A DNA stretch of 64,000 bases. It comes from Candidatus Parvarchaeota archaeon UBA573. GTDB lineage: Archaea > Nanobdellota > Nanobdellia > Parvarchaeales > Parvarchaeaceae. The stretch is taken from the NCBI GenBank assembly GCA_002502045.1, contig DAPE01000019.1, positions 90,210 through 154,209 on the forward strand. Direction: 5' to 3'. Below the pieces are notes generated by a model, which saw nothing but the letters and a program-made list of their open reading frames with translations, did no database searches and was not told where the DNA came from. The position numbers were made by a program, and so were the translations under genes. This document shows positions 14,886 to 24,103 of this stretch, in pieces. Within the stretch, counting starts at the first letter, position 1. Each line of letters begins with the position of its first letter.

Positions 14886-16649
14886 ATGAAACTTGAAGAA
14901 ACTCTTTCAAATGAGGATTACTTAAAAAATGTTATTCATAAAGTGAGTATTTTAGGTCCAGACATAATACCTACAATAGAAAATACCGTTTCAAAATATA
15001 ATGGATATGCAGCTAAGTCAGTTGCTTTCAGTTTGCTAAATCTTGCTTATTACAAAAAAGATAAGGACATAACCTTAGAGATATTGCACACTATTGACAA
15101 TTATAGCGGAGTTGTAGGAGAATATATGCTAGATAATATTGTCCGTTTCGCAAATATTATCCAAGATAAAAATACAATAATAAATTTTGCTAGAATAATG
15201 TCGCTTAAAAAGGTAGTAAATACGCTAAATATGTATAAGAGCAATGCTTCTGAAATCATCGTTTGGAATTCTTTAAAACTGGCTAAAGACATGGTTTTAT
15301 ACAAATCAGAAGTTAGTAATCTAAACTATAATTTAAGTGATCCGACATTGCAAGCCTTTAATTTTAATAACTTTATTGATATAATGTCAGATCAAACTAT
15401 AGTTGATACTATTGAAAAATATAAAGGAGAAAATATAAAAGAAGTTGCAAAAGAATTAGTAAAAATTGCTTTTAGGACTAGATCTACTGGAGCGGTTATT
15501 GCTGCTTGTAATATAGCAAAAACTGTGGGGTTGAATGCTTTTGAATTTCTTTCATCACGCGATTTTATCACTATATCTGAGGAAGGATTAGATAAACTTA
15601 TTAATGACACAAAAAGTTTTGATTCTGTATTGCCTTATCTAAAATCTAATGGTGAACTTCCAAAGCCTACTAAGTACAATATAAATAAATACCAGGACAT
15701 AGCTAATGAATACCTTTCAAGTTCTTATAACATAAATAAAAAACTTAATTTAAATCAGATACTTATGCTGTTTTCAGTTAATGATCATGATAGAAAAGAT
15801 GTAATAAATCTTGTGAATAACTCAATAGAAACAAACTCAAAACTTTATTCTTTAGTTAGTGGGGGGGATCCAAAATTGGATATAGATAAAGAAAAATTGT
15901 CATATCTATTGTTGATAGCAGTAACTGGCTCAAGGGACAAAAATATAGAGCAAGAAGCTTTTAATTTTCTTTCTAAAATAGTTGGAGAGAGCGTTGTTAG
16001 AAAAGCTAAGCATTCTTTTAATTCTCAATATAAAGCAAAATTAATTGGTGATATCTCAAATTATGTTAAGAATGGAGATGTAAACAGCGCAATAAACCTG
16101 TTAAAAGATACTAAAGATGAAAGTATAAACGATATTTTATCTGTAGCAGGGTATAAAGACGGAGATTTAATTATTGCCGGGAAAAATACTGTCTTGTCTA
16201 CGCAAAGCAACAATCCATTAGATTACGACAGCAGATTACAAATTGCATGTGTTTATCTTCCAAGTGATTATGAAGGAGGCATAGAAGCATACTGTAAAGA
16301 CAAAAGGTTTAATCTCATAAGATATGATATAAACGGTAAAAGTTTAGGCAGCGCAATTTGTTACCTTGAAAATGGAGTTTTTCTTGTTGACTCTGTAGAA
16401 GGACATAGGACATTTCGAAAACCTAATGTATTCTCTATAGTTTATCAAGATTTAATAGATAGAGCTAAAGAGAACAGGGCAAAACAGATTATATTCAACA
16501 CAACAGGCAGAAATGAAACCCCTCAAGAATTTATAAATTACGTTAAAAAAATAAATTTTAATAAAGGCAATACAAAAATGAACTTAAATACCAATGGTAA
16601 CCTAGAAGCAAAAAGGTCTTTTGTATCCGGTTATATTGTAAACTTATAA
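14886..16649 (+). CDS. Helical-repeat protein with a C-terminal alpha/beta (GNAT-like?) domain
   Basis: The first 440 or so residues of this 587-aa protein are helical, with repeating amphipathic pairs reminiscent of HEAT or armadillo arrays. The last 140 change to alternating strands and helices. Segments such as LGSAICYLENGVFLVDSVEG, then HRTFRKPNVFSIVYQDL and AKQIIFNT, follow the order of an acetyltransferase-like fold: a strand, a 'motif A' loop, a long helix and a strand. No catalytic signature is certain. There is no signal or TM helix. It stands alone between a divergent oxidoreductase and tRNA-Glu. I do not recognise a family. Confidence 0.7.
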   Translation: MKLEETLSNEDYLKNVIHKVSILGPDIIPTIENTVSKYNGYAAKSVAFSLLNLAYYKKDKDITLEILHTIDNYSGVVGEYMLDNIVRFANIIQDKNTIINFARIMSLKKVVNTLNMYKSNASEIIVWNSLKLAKDMVLYKSEVSNLNYNLSDPTLQAFNFNNFIDIMSDQTIVDTIEKYKGENIKEVAKELVKIAFRTRSTGAVIAACNIAKTVGLNAFEFLSSRDFITISEEGLDKLINDTKSFDSVLPYLKSNGELPKPTKYNINKYQDIANEYLSSSYNINKKLNLNQILMLFSVNDHDRKDVINLVNNSIETNSKLYSLVSGGDPKLDIDKEKLSYLLLIAVTGSRDKNIEQEAFNFLSKIVGESVVRKAKHSFNSQYKAKLIGDISNYVKNGDVNSAINLLKDTKDESINDILSVAGYKDGDLIIAGKNTVLSTQSNNPLDYDSRLQIACVYLPSDYEGGIEAYCKDKRFNLIRYDINGKSLGSAICYLENGVFLVDSVEGHRTFRKPNVFSIVYQDLIDRAKENRAKQIIFNTTGRNETPQEFINYVKKINFNKGNTKMNLNTNGNLEAKRSFVSGYIVNL

Positions 16650-16815
16650 TCTCTGTATCGCTCAGTATTACAATTTTTTGATTTTTAACATTATATTTCG
16701 TTAGTAAATTTTAAACTAATATATAAAAATCCTACTAAAGGATTCGCAAGCAATTTTAATCTACATAACTAAATTACTTAATTTAAAGAGATAAGAGATA
16801 TTACTAATTAAAGCA

Positions 16816-16888
16816 TGCCCCGACCGGGATTTGAACCCGGGTTTCCGCCTCGAAAGGGCGATGTCCTTGGCCTCTAGACTATCGGGGC
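16816..16888 (-). tRNA. tRNA-Glu (anticodon UUC)
   Basis: On the minus strand the acceptor GCCCCGA pairs with TCGGGGC. The D arm is GTCT...GGAC, the anticodon stem TCGCC pairs with GGCGG around the loop CTTTCGA (anticodon TTC), and the T arm is CCGGG-TTCAAAT-CCCGG. The discriminator base is A. It has no intron and no encoded CCA. Confidence 0.95.
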
Positions 16889-16942
16889 ATACCTCATTTA
16901 AAAACTATTTAAACATTTAAAGTTTGGTGCGTTTAAATAAGT

Positions 16943-18163
16943 ATGCCAAATGTTACATTTTATTTTGAAGTACACCAGCCTTACAGACTAAAAAGAGTAT
17001 ATTCCTTTATAGAGAACAAGGAATTTATAGACCTGGACAAAAACAGGGAAATATTCAGCAAGGTTGCAGATAAGTGCTATATACCAATGACAAAATTGCT
17101 TATAGATCTTGTAAAGGAATACCAAGAATTTAAGGTAAGTTTTTCCTTGACAGGGGTGTTTATGGAGCAGGCAGAGACATTCAAGCCGGAAGTAATTCAG
17201 CTTTTTCAGCAGTTATTTGATACAGGAAATATGGAATTGCTAGATGAAACCTATTATCATTCTCTTTCGTCTCTAATAAGCAAAGATGAGTTCATAGAGC
17301 AAGTAAAGCAGCACAAATCGTTGATGTATAAATATTTTAAATTTCACCCCAAAGTTTTTAGAAATACAGAAGCTATGTATTCAAATGAAATCGCTGACAC
17401 AGTTTCAAAGATGGGCTACAAAGGAATAATCTCAGAGGGCTGGGATAGAGTACTGGGTTGGCGTTCTCCAAACTATGTATATACCGATCCAACAGAAAAA
17501 ATAAAAGTCCTTATGAGAAATTACAAGTTGAGTGATGATATTGCTTTTAGGTTTTCAACCCCAACTTGGAATGAATTTCCTTTAACAGCTGAGAAATATT
17601 CAAATTGGATTGCAAACAATGAAGGTGAGACAATAAATCTATTTATGGACTATGAAACTTTCGGGGAGCATCAATGGAAAGAAACTGGCATATTTGATTT
17701 TATGAAAGATCTGCCCGGCAAGCTTATAAGTAAGGGAATAGGTTTCAGTACTGTATCAGAAGCTATAAAACAAAAAGCAGTAGGGGTGGTTGACGTTCCA
17801 TATTATCTCTCTTGGGCAGATATGGATAGAGATTTGTCAGCATGGCTAGGGAATCAAATGCAGGATGCTGCTTTCCAGAAACTCAAATCTATGGAGAAAG
17901 AGGTTATGCTTACTGGGAGTGAAGAATTGATAAAGAGATGGAGACTACTGCAAACATCCGATAACTTTTATTATATGTGCACAAAATGGTTTTCTGATGG
18001 AGATATCCACAAATATTTTAATGCTTATTCCTCTCCTTACGTTGCTTATTTAAATTATATGAATATAATCTCACAGCTTGATTCAATGGTTAAAACCTTT
18101 TTAAAGCTGCATCATAAGCCTGGAGATAAACCGGAAGAAATTTTTCCCAACCAAATTGATTAG
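16943..18163 (+). CDS. GH57 family alpha-amylase-like glycoside hydrolase
   Basis: The 406-aa protein is a GH57 (beta/alpha)7-barrel enzyme acting on alpha-glucans. It has the N-terminal HQP motif (residues 11-13), the nucleophile segment FRNTEAMY (Glu143) and MDYETFGEHQW, where Asp236 would be the acid/base. There is no signal peptide, so it acts on cytoplasmic glycogen-like polymer. Its last 74 bases overlap the tail of the GT3 glycogen synthase gene on the other strand. The pair would make and degrade the same storage polysaccharide. Confidence 0.9.
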   Translation: MPNVTFYFEVHQPYRLKRVYSFIENKEFIDLDKNREIFSKVADKCYIPMTKLLIDLVKEYQEFKVSFSLTGVFMEQAETFKPEVIQLFQQLFDTGNMELLDETYYHSLSSLISKDEFIEQVKQHKSLMYKYFKFHPKVFRNTEAMYSNEIADTVSKMGYKGIISEGWDRVLGWRSPNYVYTDPTEKIKVLMRNYKLSDDIAFRFSTPTWNEFPLTAEKYSNWIANNEGETINLFMDYETFGEHQWKETGIFDFMKDLPGKLISKGIGFSTVSEAIKQKAVGVVDVPYYLSWADMDRDLSAWLGNQMQDAAFQKLKSMEKEVMLTGSEELIKRWRLLQTSDNFYYMCTKWFSDGDIHKYFNAYSSPYVAYLNYMNIISQLDSMVKTFLKLHHKPGDKPEEIFPNQID

Positions 18164-19859
18164 CTAGATCATTTGCCGAAATTTTCAATTTAAGTAGATC
18201 ATCTTCACTCATAAGCGCTATTTTTATCATGTCTTCTGCTATATTTGTAATAACTGCGTCTCTTTTCTTGCCAAGCATGTTTTCAACGAAAACACCTTTG
18301 TATCCTTTCCCATAATCTTTTAGTAAATATTGTCCGAATCCACTGAAATCAGAGGTAAATGAAATTGACATGTAAGCTGCGGCCTCTAAAGGAGTATATC
18401 CAAAGGGTTCGTATTTTGACAAGAAAAAGCCTGCAGTTGAAAGTGCTAGCATCTCATAATAAGTCAGATTTAAAAGTTCATCACCTACTGCAAGGTATTT
18501 TGGATAGAATATAACTTTTACATGGTTTTCTGCTGAGTTTTCAAGTTTATTTTCGTGTAGTTTGTTTAGTATTGCATCATTATTTTCAGGATATGACAGT
18601 ATAAAAGGAGTAAGTGGTGGATTTGTAGGCTTAGGTCTTCTAAGCTGCTTAATAAGCCTTTTTGAATCATTTATAATCTTGCTGTAGGCTTTGTCAACTG
18701 TATCTTCTTCAACTTCAACCGAAGACGATATTACTGAATCAAAGTTTTTTACATCTTCATCTAATGCAGATTTTGCGCTTACGTAAGTAAGGTAGTTTGC
18801 GACTACATCATTTCTCACGCCGATAGTACCGGAAGGAACCGCTATAAGCGCTATTACATAATTGCCATCTGTCATCATTTTATCAAGTTTTCCTAGGGCA
18901 TCTATAAAAACATCATATCCTTTGTCATAAAATTCATACCTACCGCTAGTTACAAAGACTTTTAGATTGCTAGGGTTAATGTCATAATAAGGAAGGAAAT
19001 AGGCATTAACAAAATTATCAAGTTTCTTCTTAGCATTAACTCTCATAGAAGTCAGTTCTTCAGCCTTTGGTAAATCAGATGTATCTATTCCATTTATTGT
19101 TACAAAATCCGGCTTCTTCCCAAGTATTACACTAGCTTCTTTGGAAACTACGCTACTTACTGCTGTGAATATTGTTGCATTGAATGCCCCTGCTTTTTCA
19201 GTGAAATGTTTTGCTGCTACCCCATATTTGTAAGGCATATCTGGAGTTATTCCAGTATTAGAAATAACATAAACATTCGTGTTTCCCCCAGAATATGAGA
19301 TAGCTCTCCCTAGAACAGTGGCATGAACAGTAAATACTGTGGGTACTTTAACATTTTTATATTTTAGATAAAGTATTGAACCGGCTGAAAGCCATTCATG
19401 TACCTGTACAACTAAAGGCTGCTTAATAGTTTTGCTCAATGCTTCTATCACTGTTCCTGCTGCATATGACCATGCCAATGGTTCATTGTAATCCGATGGT
19501 GAATTTAAAGAGTCAATTTTGAAATTGTCCCAAAAGTCCTTTTTTACTTCATTTAAATGCTTGTTTTCAAATTCCTTTGCGTCGATTAATATCAAGTTTA
19601 CATCATTTGCAGAAGACCATTTTCCAAAGTAAATTTTTACCCCATCAATTTTTATATTTCCCACGGCATCTTTTATGTATTGCGGAGGAGGGCTTTCTAT
19701 GAATTCTACTGCGGCTTGATTTGGGTTGTAAAAACCTATTGCTAAATAATTTTCTCCAAATTGTTTTTTGATATATGCCGATTTTGAGGTTAAAACAGTC
19801 CATATTCCACCGACTTTGTTACCAGCTTCGAATGAAACTTCTATTAGAAACTTATCCAT
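18090..19859 (-). CDS. GT3 family glycogen synthase (eukaryote-like type)
   Basis: The 589-aa protein resembles the GT3 glycogen synthases best known from eukaryotes and unlike GT5 GlgA. It has FEAGNKVGGIWTV (about 10-22) with the KVGG donor loop, VHEW (153-156), FTVHATVLGRA (about 176-186), a KPDFVTINGID segment, and the C-terminal YEPFGYTPLEAAA (483-495) that holds the catalytic and UDP-binding glutamate. It elongates alpha-1,4-glucan from a nucleotide glucose. It overlaps the convergent GH57 gene by 74 bp. No glycogenin or branching enzyme is visible here. Confidence 0.88.
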   Translation of the reverse strand: MDKFLIEVSFEAGNKVGGIWTVLTSKSAYIKKQFGENYLAIGFYNPNQAAVEFIESPPPQYIKDAVGNIKIDGVKIYFGKWSSANDVNLILIDAKEFENKHLNEVKKDFWDNFKIDSLNSPSDYNEPLAWSYAAGTVIEALSKTIKQPLVVQVHEWLSAGSILYLKYKNVKVPTVFTVHATVLGRAISYSGGNTNVYVISNTGITPDMPYKYGVAAKHFTEKAGAFNATIFTAVSSVVSKEASVILGKKPDFVTINGIDTSDLPKAEELTSMRVNAKKKLDNFVNAYFLPYYDINPSNLKVFVTSGRYEFYDKGYDVFIDALGKLDKMMTDGNYVIALIAVPSGTIGVRNDVVANYLTYVSAKSALDEDVKNFDSVISSSVEVEEDTVDKAYSKIINDSKRLIKQLRRPKPTNPPLTPFILSYPENNDAILNKLHENKLENSAENHVKVIFYPKYLAVGDELLNLTYYEMLALSTAGFFLSKYEPFGYTPLEAAAYMSISFTSDFSGFGQYLLKDYGKGYKGVFVENMLGKKRDAVITNIAEDMIKIALMSEDDLLKLKISANDLANQFGWEKFLPVYLQAYDAALKRF

Positions 19860-19934
19860 AACTTTAATAGTAGTTTGTCTAATAAAAAACTATCATATGT
19901 AAAGATTTATTTAGAGTGTTTGATATAAGTTAAG

Positions 19935-20855
19935 ATGGTAGAAAAATTAATAATAATCGGTTCAGGACCTGCAGGTTATACTGCGGCAATTTACGCTAAC
20001 AGAGACAATTTAAACCCTTTGCTTATAAGAGGTTTTGAAGTCGGTGGGCAGTTAATGCTTACTTCGGCGGTAGAGAATTTTCCAGGTTTTAAATCAATTC
20101 TTGGTCCGGATCTTATGGATAAACTGGCAGACCAAGTGAAGGCTTTAAACTCTAGGGTTATAGATGATAATGTTTCAAAAGTTGATTTAAATGTATACCC
20201 TTACAAGGTTTTTGTTGGTGACAAAGAATATGAAACTTATTCTATAATAATATCTACCGGAGCATCCGCAAAGTGGCTGGGTTTTGATAATGAAAAAAGG
20301 CTTATAGGGAAGGGAGTTTCAGGTTGTGCCGTTTGCGATGGCCCATTTTTCAGAAATAAAAAAGTAGTAGTAGTAGGTGGCGGTGATAGTGCAATGGAAG
20401 ACGCTAGCTATCTTTCTACTCTTACAAGTTCGGTTACCTTAATCCATAGAAGACATGAATTTAGAGCAAGCAAAATAATGCAAGAAAAAGTTTTATCGAA
20501 TAAAAAAATAGATATAATCTGGGATAGCGAGGTTTTTGATATAATTGGAGAGGATCACGTTGAAGGAGTTAGGATAAAAAATCTAAAGACTAATGAAAAA
20601 AGCGAATTGAAAACGGATGGGCTGTTTATAGCTATAGGCCACATACCAAATACCAGTATATTCAAGGGATATCTAGATATAGACGAAAATGGATACATTA
20701 AAACACATGATTTTACAAAAACAAGCAAAGAAGGAGTATTTGCTGCTGGAGATGTCCAGGATAAACATTATAAACAGGCTGTAATCGCTGCGGGGTGGGG
20801 AAGCATGTGCGCAATAGACGCAAGAAAGTTTTTAGAGGAAAAAAACTTAAATTGA
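19935..20855 (+). CDS. trxB: Thioredoxin reductase
   Basis: The 306-aa flavoprotein has the FAD-binding GSGPAGYTAA (9-18), the redox pair CAVC (Cys131, Cys134) before DG, a second nucleotide-binding GGGDSAMED (148-156), and AAGDVQDK near the end for FAD. These are all in the order of low-molecular-weight TrxB. It would use NAD(P)H to reduce a thioredoxin or glutaredoxin-like protein. No cytoplasmic thioredoxin gene is seen in the window. The thioredoxin-like protein at 5231 faces outward. Its end overlaps the convergent GalT gene by 9 bp. Confidence 0.93.
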   Translation: MVEKLIIIGSGPAGYTAAIYANRDNLNPLLIRGFEVGGQLMLTSAVENFPGFKSILGPDLMDKLADQVKALNSRVIDDNVSKVDLNVYPYKVFVGDKEYETYSIIISTGASAKWLGFDNEKRLIGKGVSGCAVCDGPFFRNKKVVVVGGGDSAMEDASYLSTLTSSVTLIHRRHEFRASKIMQEKVLSNKKIDIIWDSEVFDIIGEDHVEGVRIKNLKTNEKSELKTDGLFIAIGHIPNTSIFKGYLDIDENGYIKTHDFTKTSKEGVFAAGDVQDKHYKQAVIAAGWGSMCAIDARKFLEEKNLN

Positions 20856-21818
20856 CGTTACTTCTTCCTTAAATTTTTTAACATAATCTTCTGGTACCAT
20901 AGTATTAACAAAAACATTCTGCCCGAGTTCTATACCAGCAAGATTAGATAATCTAGGATATATCTCTATATGCAGGTGATAATCCGTTTCTAATTTATTT
21001 TCATGAATAACAAAGTTGTATGACTGCTCTCCAAATAATTTTTTGTTAATTTGTATTATCTTTTTAAGCCCTTCAACAACCTCTTCTTTTTCATCTTGGC
21101 TTAATTCAATCATGTAATTTACATGTCTCTTTGTTAAAATCATAGATTCTCCTGCAAATCTAGAACCGTAAGGTGCAATAGCTGCTATTTTTTCAGTTTC
21201 AAAAAGTATCCTGCCCCCCTCTTTCTTTATTGCGTCTTCGTAAATGCAGGAATTGTTTTCTTTTAGATAGTTCTTTGCATTTTCTATTTCTATAGCCGTA
21301 GTGCCTAATACTTCTGGCCAGGCAATTATTTGAGTATGTGGGTGTCCTATACTTGCTCCTCCAGAAGCGCCATAATTCTTAAAAACCATAACATGTTTTA
21401 TATAATTTCTTGAATACAATGCTTCTTCTCTTTCAATAAGAGTGTTAAGCCACTCCAAAGATTTTTTAGTATCCATGCTCTCAAATTTATCGTAATGGTT
21501 TTGGCTTTCTATTAAAACTTCATTGTACCCATAACCGGATATAGATGTAAAGAATCCTTTCCCATACTCTAAAGGCGTAAAACCTTCTAGTTCTGGAAAT
21601 TTATTTTTTATTACCATTGTTGTCCAAGGTTCATTGACATGCATTATCTCAAGATTTATCCGGTCTACGGTATTAGGTTCAAATGGGCAGTTCTTAAGAT
21701 TTTCTGCCCCTTTGTCTTCTACTTCAAGTTCTTTTGGTCGGTGATCCCTGCCTGGAACTATAATTGCGTAATATCCTGTCCTGTAATCTTTTCTTATCTC
21801 GCTGTATTGGTTGTCCAT
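20847..21818 (-). CDS. galT: Galactose-1-phosphate uridylyltransferase (GalT)
   Basis: The 323-aa HIT-superfamily enzyme has IGHPHTQIIAWP with the catalytic HPH triad (His159, His161) and the final HLHIEIYPR strand with metal or phosphate ligands. Only one of the usual N-terminal zinc cysteines (NCPF) is obvious. The enzyme exchanges UDP between glucose-1-P and galactose-1-P, or acts as a broader sugar-1-P nucleotidyltransferase. That could supply the nucleotide glucose for the GT3 synthase nearby. A divergent, HPH-lacking relative lies at 6610-7407. Confidence 0.9.
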   Translation of the reverse strand: MDNQYSEIRKDYRTGYYAIIVPGRDHRPKELEVEDKGAENLKNCPFEPNTVDRINLEIMHVNEPWTTMVIKNKFPELEGFTPLEYGKGFFTSISGYGYNEVLIESQNHYDKFESMDTKKSLEWLNTLIEREEALYSRNYIKHVMVFKNYGASGGASIGHPHTQIIAWPEVLGTTAIEIENAKNYLKENNSCIYEDAIKKEGGRILFETEKIAAIAPYGSRFAGESMILTKRHVNYMIELSQDEKEEVVEGLKKIIQINKKLFGEQSYNFVIHENKLETDYHLHIEIYPRLSNLAGIELGQNVFVNTMVPEDYVKKFKEEVTSI

Positions 21819-21956
21819 CTATAATTAAATAAATCTTTTAATTTAAACCTTTGAAATTTTTAAGGAGATTTTAAACCATTCAATAAAAGAATTGTTGTTA
21901 TGGTCCAATTTTTAAGAACTAAGCCTTATTATAAAACGCTCTAAAATAGTGGAAAA

Positions 21957-21967
21957 CTTTAAATATA
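21957..21967 (+). promoter_or_regulatory. TATA box of the thermosome gene
   Basis: CTTTAAATATA preceded by GGAAAA (BRE-like) gives a good archaeal promoter. Transcription would begin about 25 bases downstream, near 21985-21992, leaving a leader of roughly 50-55 bases before the ATG. Confidence 0.6.
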
Positions 21968-21973
21968 ACACTA

Positions 21974-21988
21974 ATCTCTATTAGAGAT
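21974..21988. promoter_or_regulatory. Perfect palindrome at the thermosome transcription start (candidate operator)
   Basis: ATCTCTA, one central T, then TAGAGAT forms a perfect 7-bp inverted repeat immediately after the TATA box. A dimeric winged-helix repressor bound here would block RNA polymerase, as heat-shock repressors do in other archaea. No binding protein is identified. Confidence 0.45.
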
Positions 21989-21991
21989 ATA

Positions 21992-22007
21992 AATGCAAGT
22001 TTGCATT
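21992..22007. promoter_or_regulatory. Second perfect palindrome in the thermosome leader
   Basis: AATGCAA, GT, then TTGCATT is a perfect inverted repeat 3 bp after the first palindrome. It could be a second operator or, if transcribed, a short hairpin in the 5' leader upstream of the ribosome-binding site. Confidence 0.4.
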
Positions 22008-22028
22008 GTATATATCTAAAGTTATTAA

Positions 22029-22037
22029 GGGAGGTAA
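22029..22037 (+). promoter_or_regulatory. Ribosome-binding site fixing the thermosome start
   Basis: GGGAGGTAA ends four bases before ATG at 22042. It supports that start (MAEGIQPIF) over the in-frame ATG 36 bases earlier, which lies inside the palindromes. Confidence 0.8.
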
Positions 22038-22041
22038 CATT

Positions 22042-23682
22042 ATGGCAGAAGGAATTCAACCAATTTTCATCTTACCAGAAGGATATAATAGAACTAGTGG
22101 AAAGGATGCTCAGAGAAATAATATAGCCGCAGCAAAGGCAGTAGCTAATGCGGTCAAATCTACTTTAGGACCAAGAGGAATGGACAAGATGCTTGTTGAC
22201 AATATTGGGGATATAACAATCACAAATGACGGCGTAACTGTCTTAAAGAGTATGGAAATAGAAAATCCTGCAGCGAAAATGATAGTAGAAGTTGCAAAGA
22301 CACAAGAAGAAGAAGTTGGGGACGGTACTACTACCGCTGTTATAATTGCAGGAGAGCTTCTAAAAAATGCGGAAGTGCTTTTAGATCAGAGTATACATCC
22401 TACATTGGTAGCAAGAGGATATAGGCTTGCAGCAAACAAGGTTCAGGAAATTCTAGATAAATTAAAATTACATTTGGATATAAATAATAAGGAAGAACTT
22501 AGTAGGATAGTAAAAACGGCAATAGTAGGTAAAAGCACAGGTGCCGATTCTCACATTGTGTCATTGATAGTTGACGCTGTTCAGCATGTAAAATCAATGT
22601 CAGGTAAAAGCGACACTCTTGATTTAGATGATATAAAAGTAGAAAAGAAAGTTGGAGGTGGATTACTTGATTCTAGGTTAATCAAAGGAGTAATAATAGA
22701 CAAGGAAAAAGTGCACCCAGATATGCCAGATGAGATTAAAAATGCAAAGGTCGCACTTTTAAATTTGGCTTTAGAAATAGAAAAAACTAACATAGATGCT
22801 CAAATAAGAATTGAGAAGCCGGAACAGTTACAGGCATTTTTAGATGAGGAAGAAAACATGCTTAAAGAGATGGTAGAAAAAATAAAGGCAACCGGCGCGA
22901 ATGTAGTAATAGTGCAGAAGGGAATAGATGATACAGCACAGCATTTTCTTTCAAAAGCAGGCATACTCGCATTTCGTAGAGTCTCTGAGAATGATATAAA
23001 AAAGATTGGAAAGGCAACAGGCGCAAAAGTAGTAGCAACTCTTGATGAATTAGGTAGCGAAAGCTTGGGAGAAGCAGGATTAGTCCACGTTGAAAAGCTT
23101 GCAGGAGAAACTCTTGCATTGATAGAGGAATGCAAGAATCCTAAAGCGGTTACTATACTAGTAAGGGGCGGGACAGAGCACGTTGTTGACGAAATACAAA
23201 GGGCTATTGATGATAGTCTTGGAGATTTAAGATCTGTTATAGAAGATGGCGGTTCTATAGTTGCTGGAGGTGGATCTGCTGAACTTGAAGTTTCAAAGAA
23301 TCTTAGAGACTTTGCTACAGGTTTAGAAGGCAGGGAACAGCTTGCTGTAAATTCCTTTGCTGATGCATTAGAAGTAGTACCAAAAACCTTAGCTGAAAAT
23401 GCTGGTTTAGATCCTATTGATATACTTGTTGAATTGAGAGCAGAGCATCAAAAAGGAAAAACTTGGGCAGGTGTAAATCTATTAGATGTATATAAACCTC
23501 AAGTGTCTGATATGTATAAAGAAGGAGTAATTGAACCTTTAAGGACAAAAAAACAAGCGATAAAAAGCGCAAGCGAAGTCGCAGTTATGATCCTTAGAAT
23601 AGATGATATAATCGCCGCTGGCAAGTCTGCAAATCAGCAGCCACAGATGCCACCTGGCGGAATGGGAGGATATGGAGATTAA
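22042..23682 (+). CDS. thsA: Thermosome subunit (group II chaperonin)
   Basis: The 546-aa subunit shows the group II chaperonin signature: a [11 protein letters not shown] segment, [19 protein letters not shown], and the nucleotide site [10 protein letters not shown]. The apical domain is complete, and the C-terminus is the Gly/Met-rich GGMGGYGD tail that projects into the cavity. It folds proteins in an ATP-driven double ring with a built-in lid. Only one subunit gene is in this window. The promoter region has a TATA box and two perfect palindromes, which suggests repression and heat induction. LSm and eL37 genes follow at once. Confidence 0.97.
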   Translation: MAEGIQPIFILPEGYNRTSGKDAQRNNIAAAKAVANAVKSTLGPRGMDKMLVDNIGDITITNDGVTVLKSMEIENPAAKMIVEVAKTQEEEVGDGTTTAVIIAGELLKNAEVLLDQSIHPTLVARGYRLAANKVQEILDKLKLHLDINNKEELSRIVKTAIVGKSTGADSHIVSLIVDAVQHVKSMSGKSDTLDLDDIKVEKKVGGGLLDSRLIKGVIIDKEKVHPDMPDEIKNAKVALLNLALEIEKTNIDAQIRIEKPEQLQAFLDEEENMLKEMVEKIKATGANVVIVQKGIDDTAQHFLSKAGILAFRRVSENDIKKIGKATGAKVVATLDELGSESLGEAGLVHVEKLAGETLALIEECKNPKAVTILVRGGTEHVVDEIQRAIDDSLGDLRSVIEDGGSIVAGGGSAELEVSKNLRDFATGLEGREQLAVNSFADALEVVPKTLAENAGLDPIDILVELRAEHQKGKTWAGVNLLDVYKPQVSDMYKEGVIEPLRTKKQAIKSASEVAVMILRIDDIIAAGKSANQQPQMPPGGMGGYGD

Positions 23683-23684
23683 TT

Positions 23685-23921
23685 ATGGCGGAAAATGTTT
23701 TGAGTAGGCCTTTGGATTTATTAAATTCAGCCAAGGGAAAGATGGTTTTAGTTGAGCTTAAGAATGGGCATGCTATAACTGGTAAATTAGTTGCATTTGA
23801 TGTGCATATAAATGTCACATTGGAAAATGCAGAGGAAAAGAAAGACGCAGATACTCTTAGAAAACTTGGAAATGTTTTTATAAGAGGTGATACGATAATC
23901 CTTATATCTCCAACTATATGA
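23685..23921 (+). CDS. Sm-like archaeal protein (LSm)
   Basis: This 78-aa RNA-binding protein forms a heptameric ring in its family. The Sm1 motif is visible in GKMVLVELKNGHAITGKLVAFDVHINVTLENA and the Sm2 motif in GNVFIRGDTIILI. It starts two bases after the thermosome stop, and its end overlaps the start of the eL37 gene by four bases. The LSm-eL37 pairing is a well-conserved archaeal neighbourhood. It probably binds U-rich RNA. Confidence 0.92.
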   Translation: MAENVLSRPLDLLNSAKGKMVLVELKNGHAITGKLVAFDVHINVTLENAEEKKDADTLRKLGNVFIRGDTIILISPTI

Positions 23922-24103
23922 CGACAGCATCAATGGGTTTGCATAATAGAAAACAACCGCATGTAGAGTGCAGAAGGTGTGGCAAAGAGTCATACTTAAA
24001 GAGAAAGCATTACTGCTCCCATTGTGGATATGGTAAAAGTTCAAAAATAAAGGCTTATTCCTGGAATAATAAAACGGTTAACGGAAAAAGAAAAGATCGA
24101 TAG
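23918..24103 (+). CDS. rpl37e: Ribosomal protein eL37
   Basis: The 61-aa zinc-binding large-subunit protein has CRRCG and CSHCG knuckles and the basic GYGKSSKIKAYSWN segment typical of eL37. Its start overlaps the LSm stop (ATGA), the usual arrangement in archaea. The HAD gene begins on the very next base after its stop codon. Confidence 0.92.
   Translation: MTTASMGLHNRKQPHVECRRCGKESYLKRKHYCSHCGYGKSSKIKAYSWNNKTVNGKRKDR

Noticed and set aside
22006..22041. Upstream in-frame start for the thermosome
   Set aside because: It overlaps the second palindrome and lies before the strong ribosome-binding site GGGAGGTAA. The usual family start is at 22042.
22800..23135. Minus-strand frame of 111 codons inside the thermosome gene
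   Set aside because: It is antisense to a highly conserved coding region and shows composition expected from reversing it.
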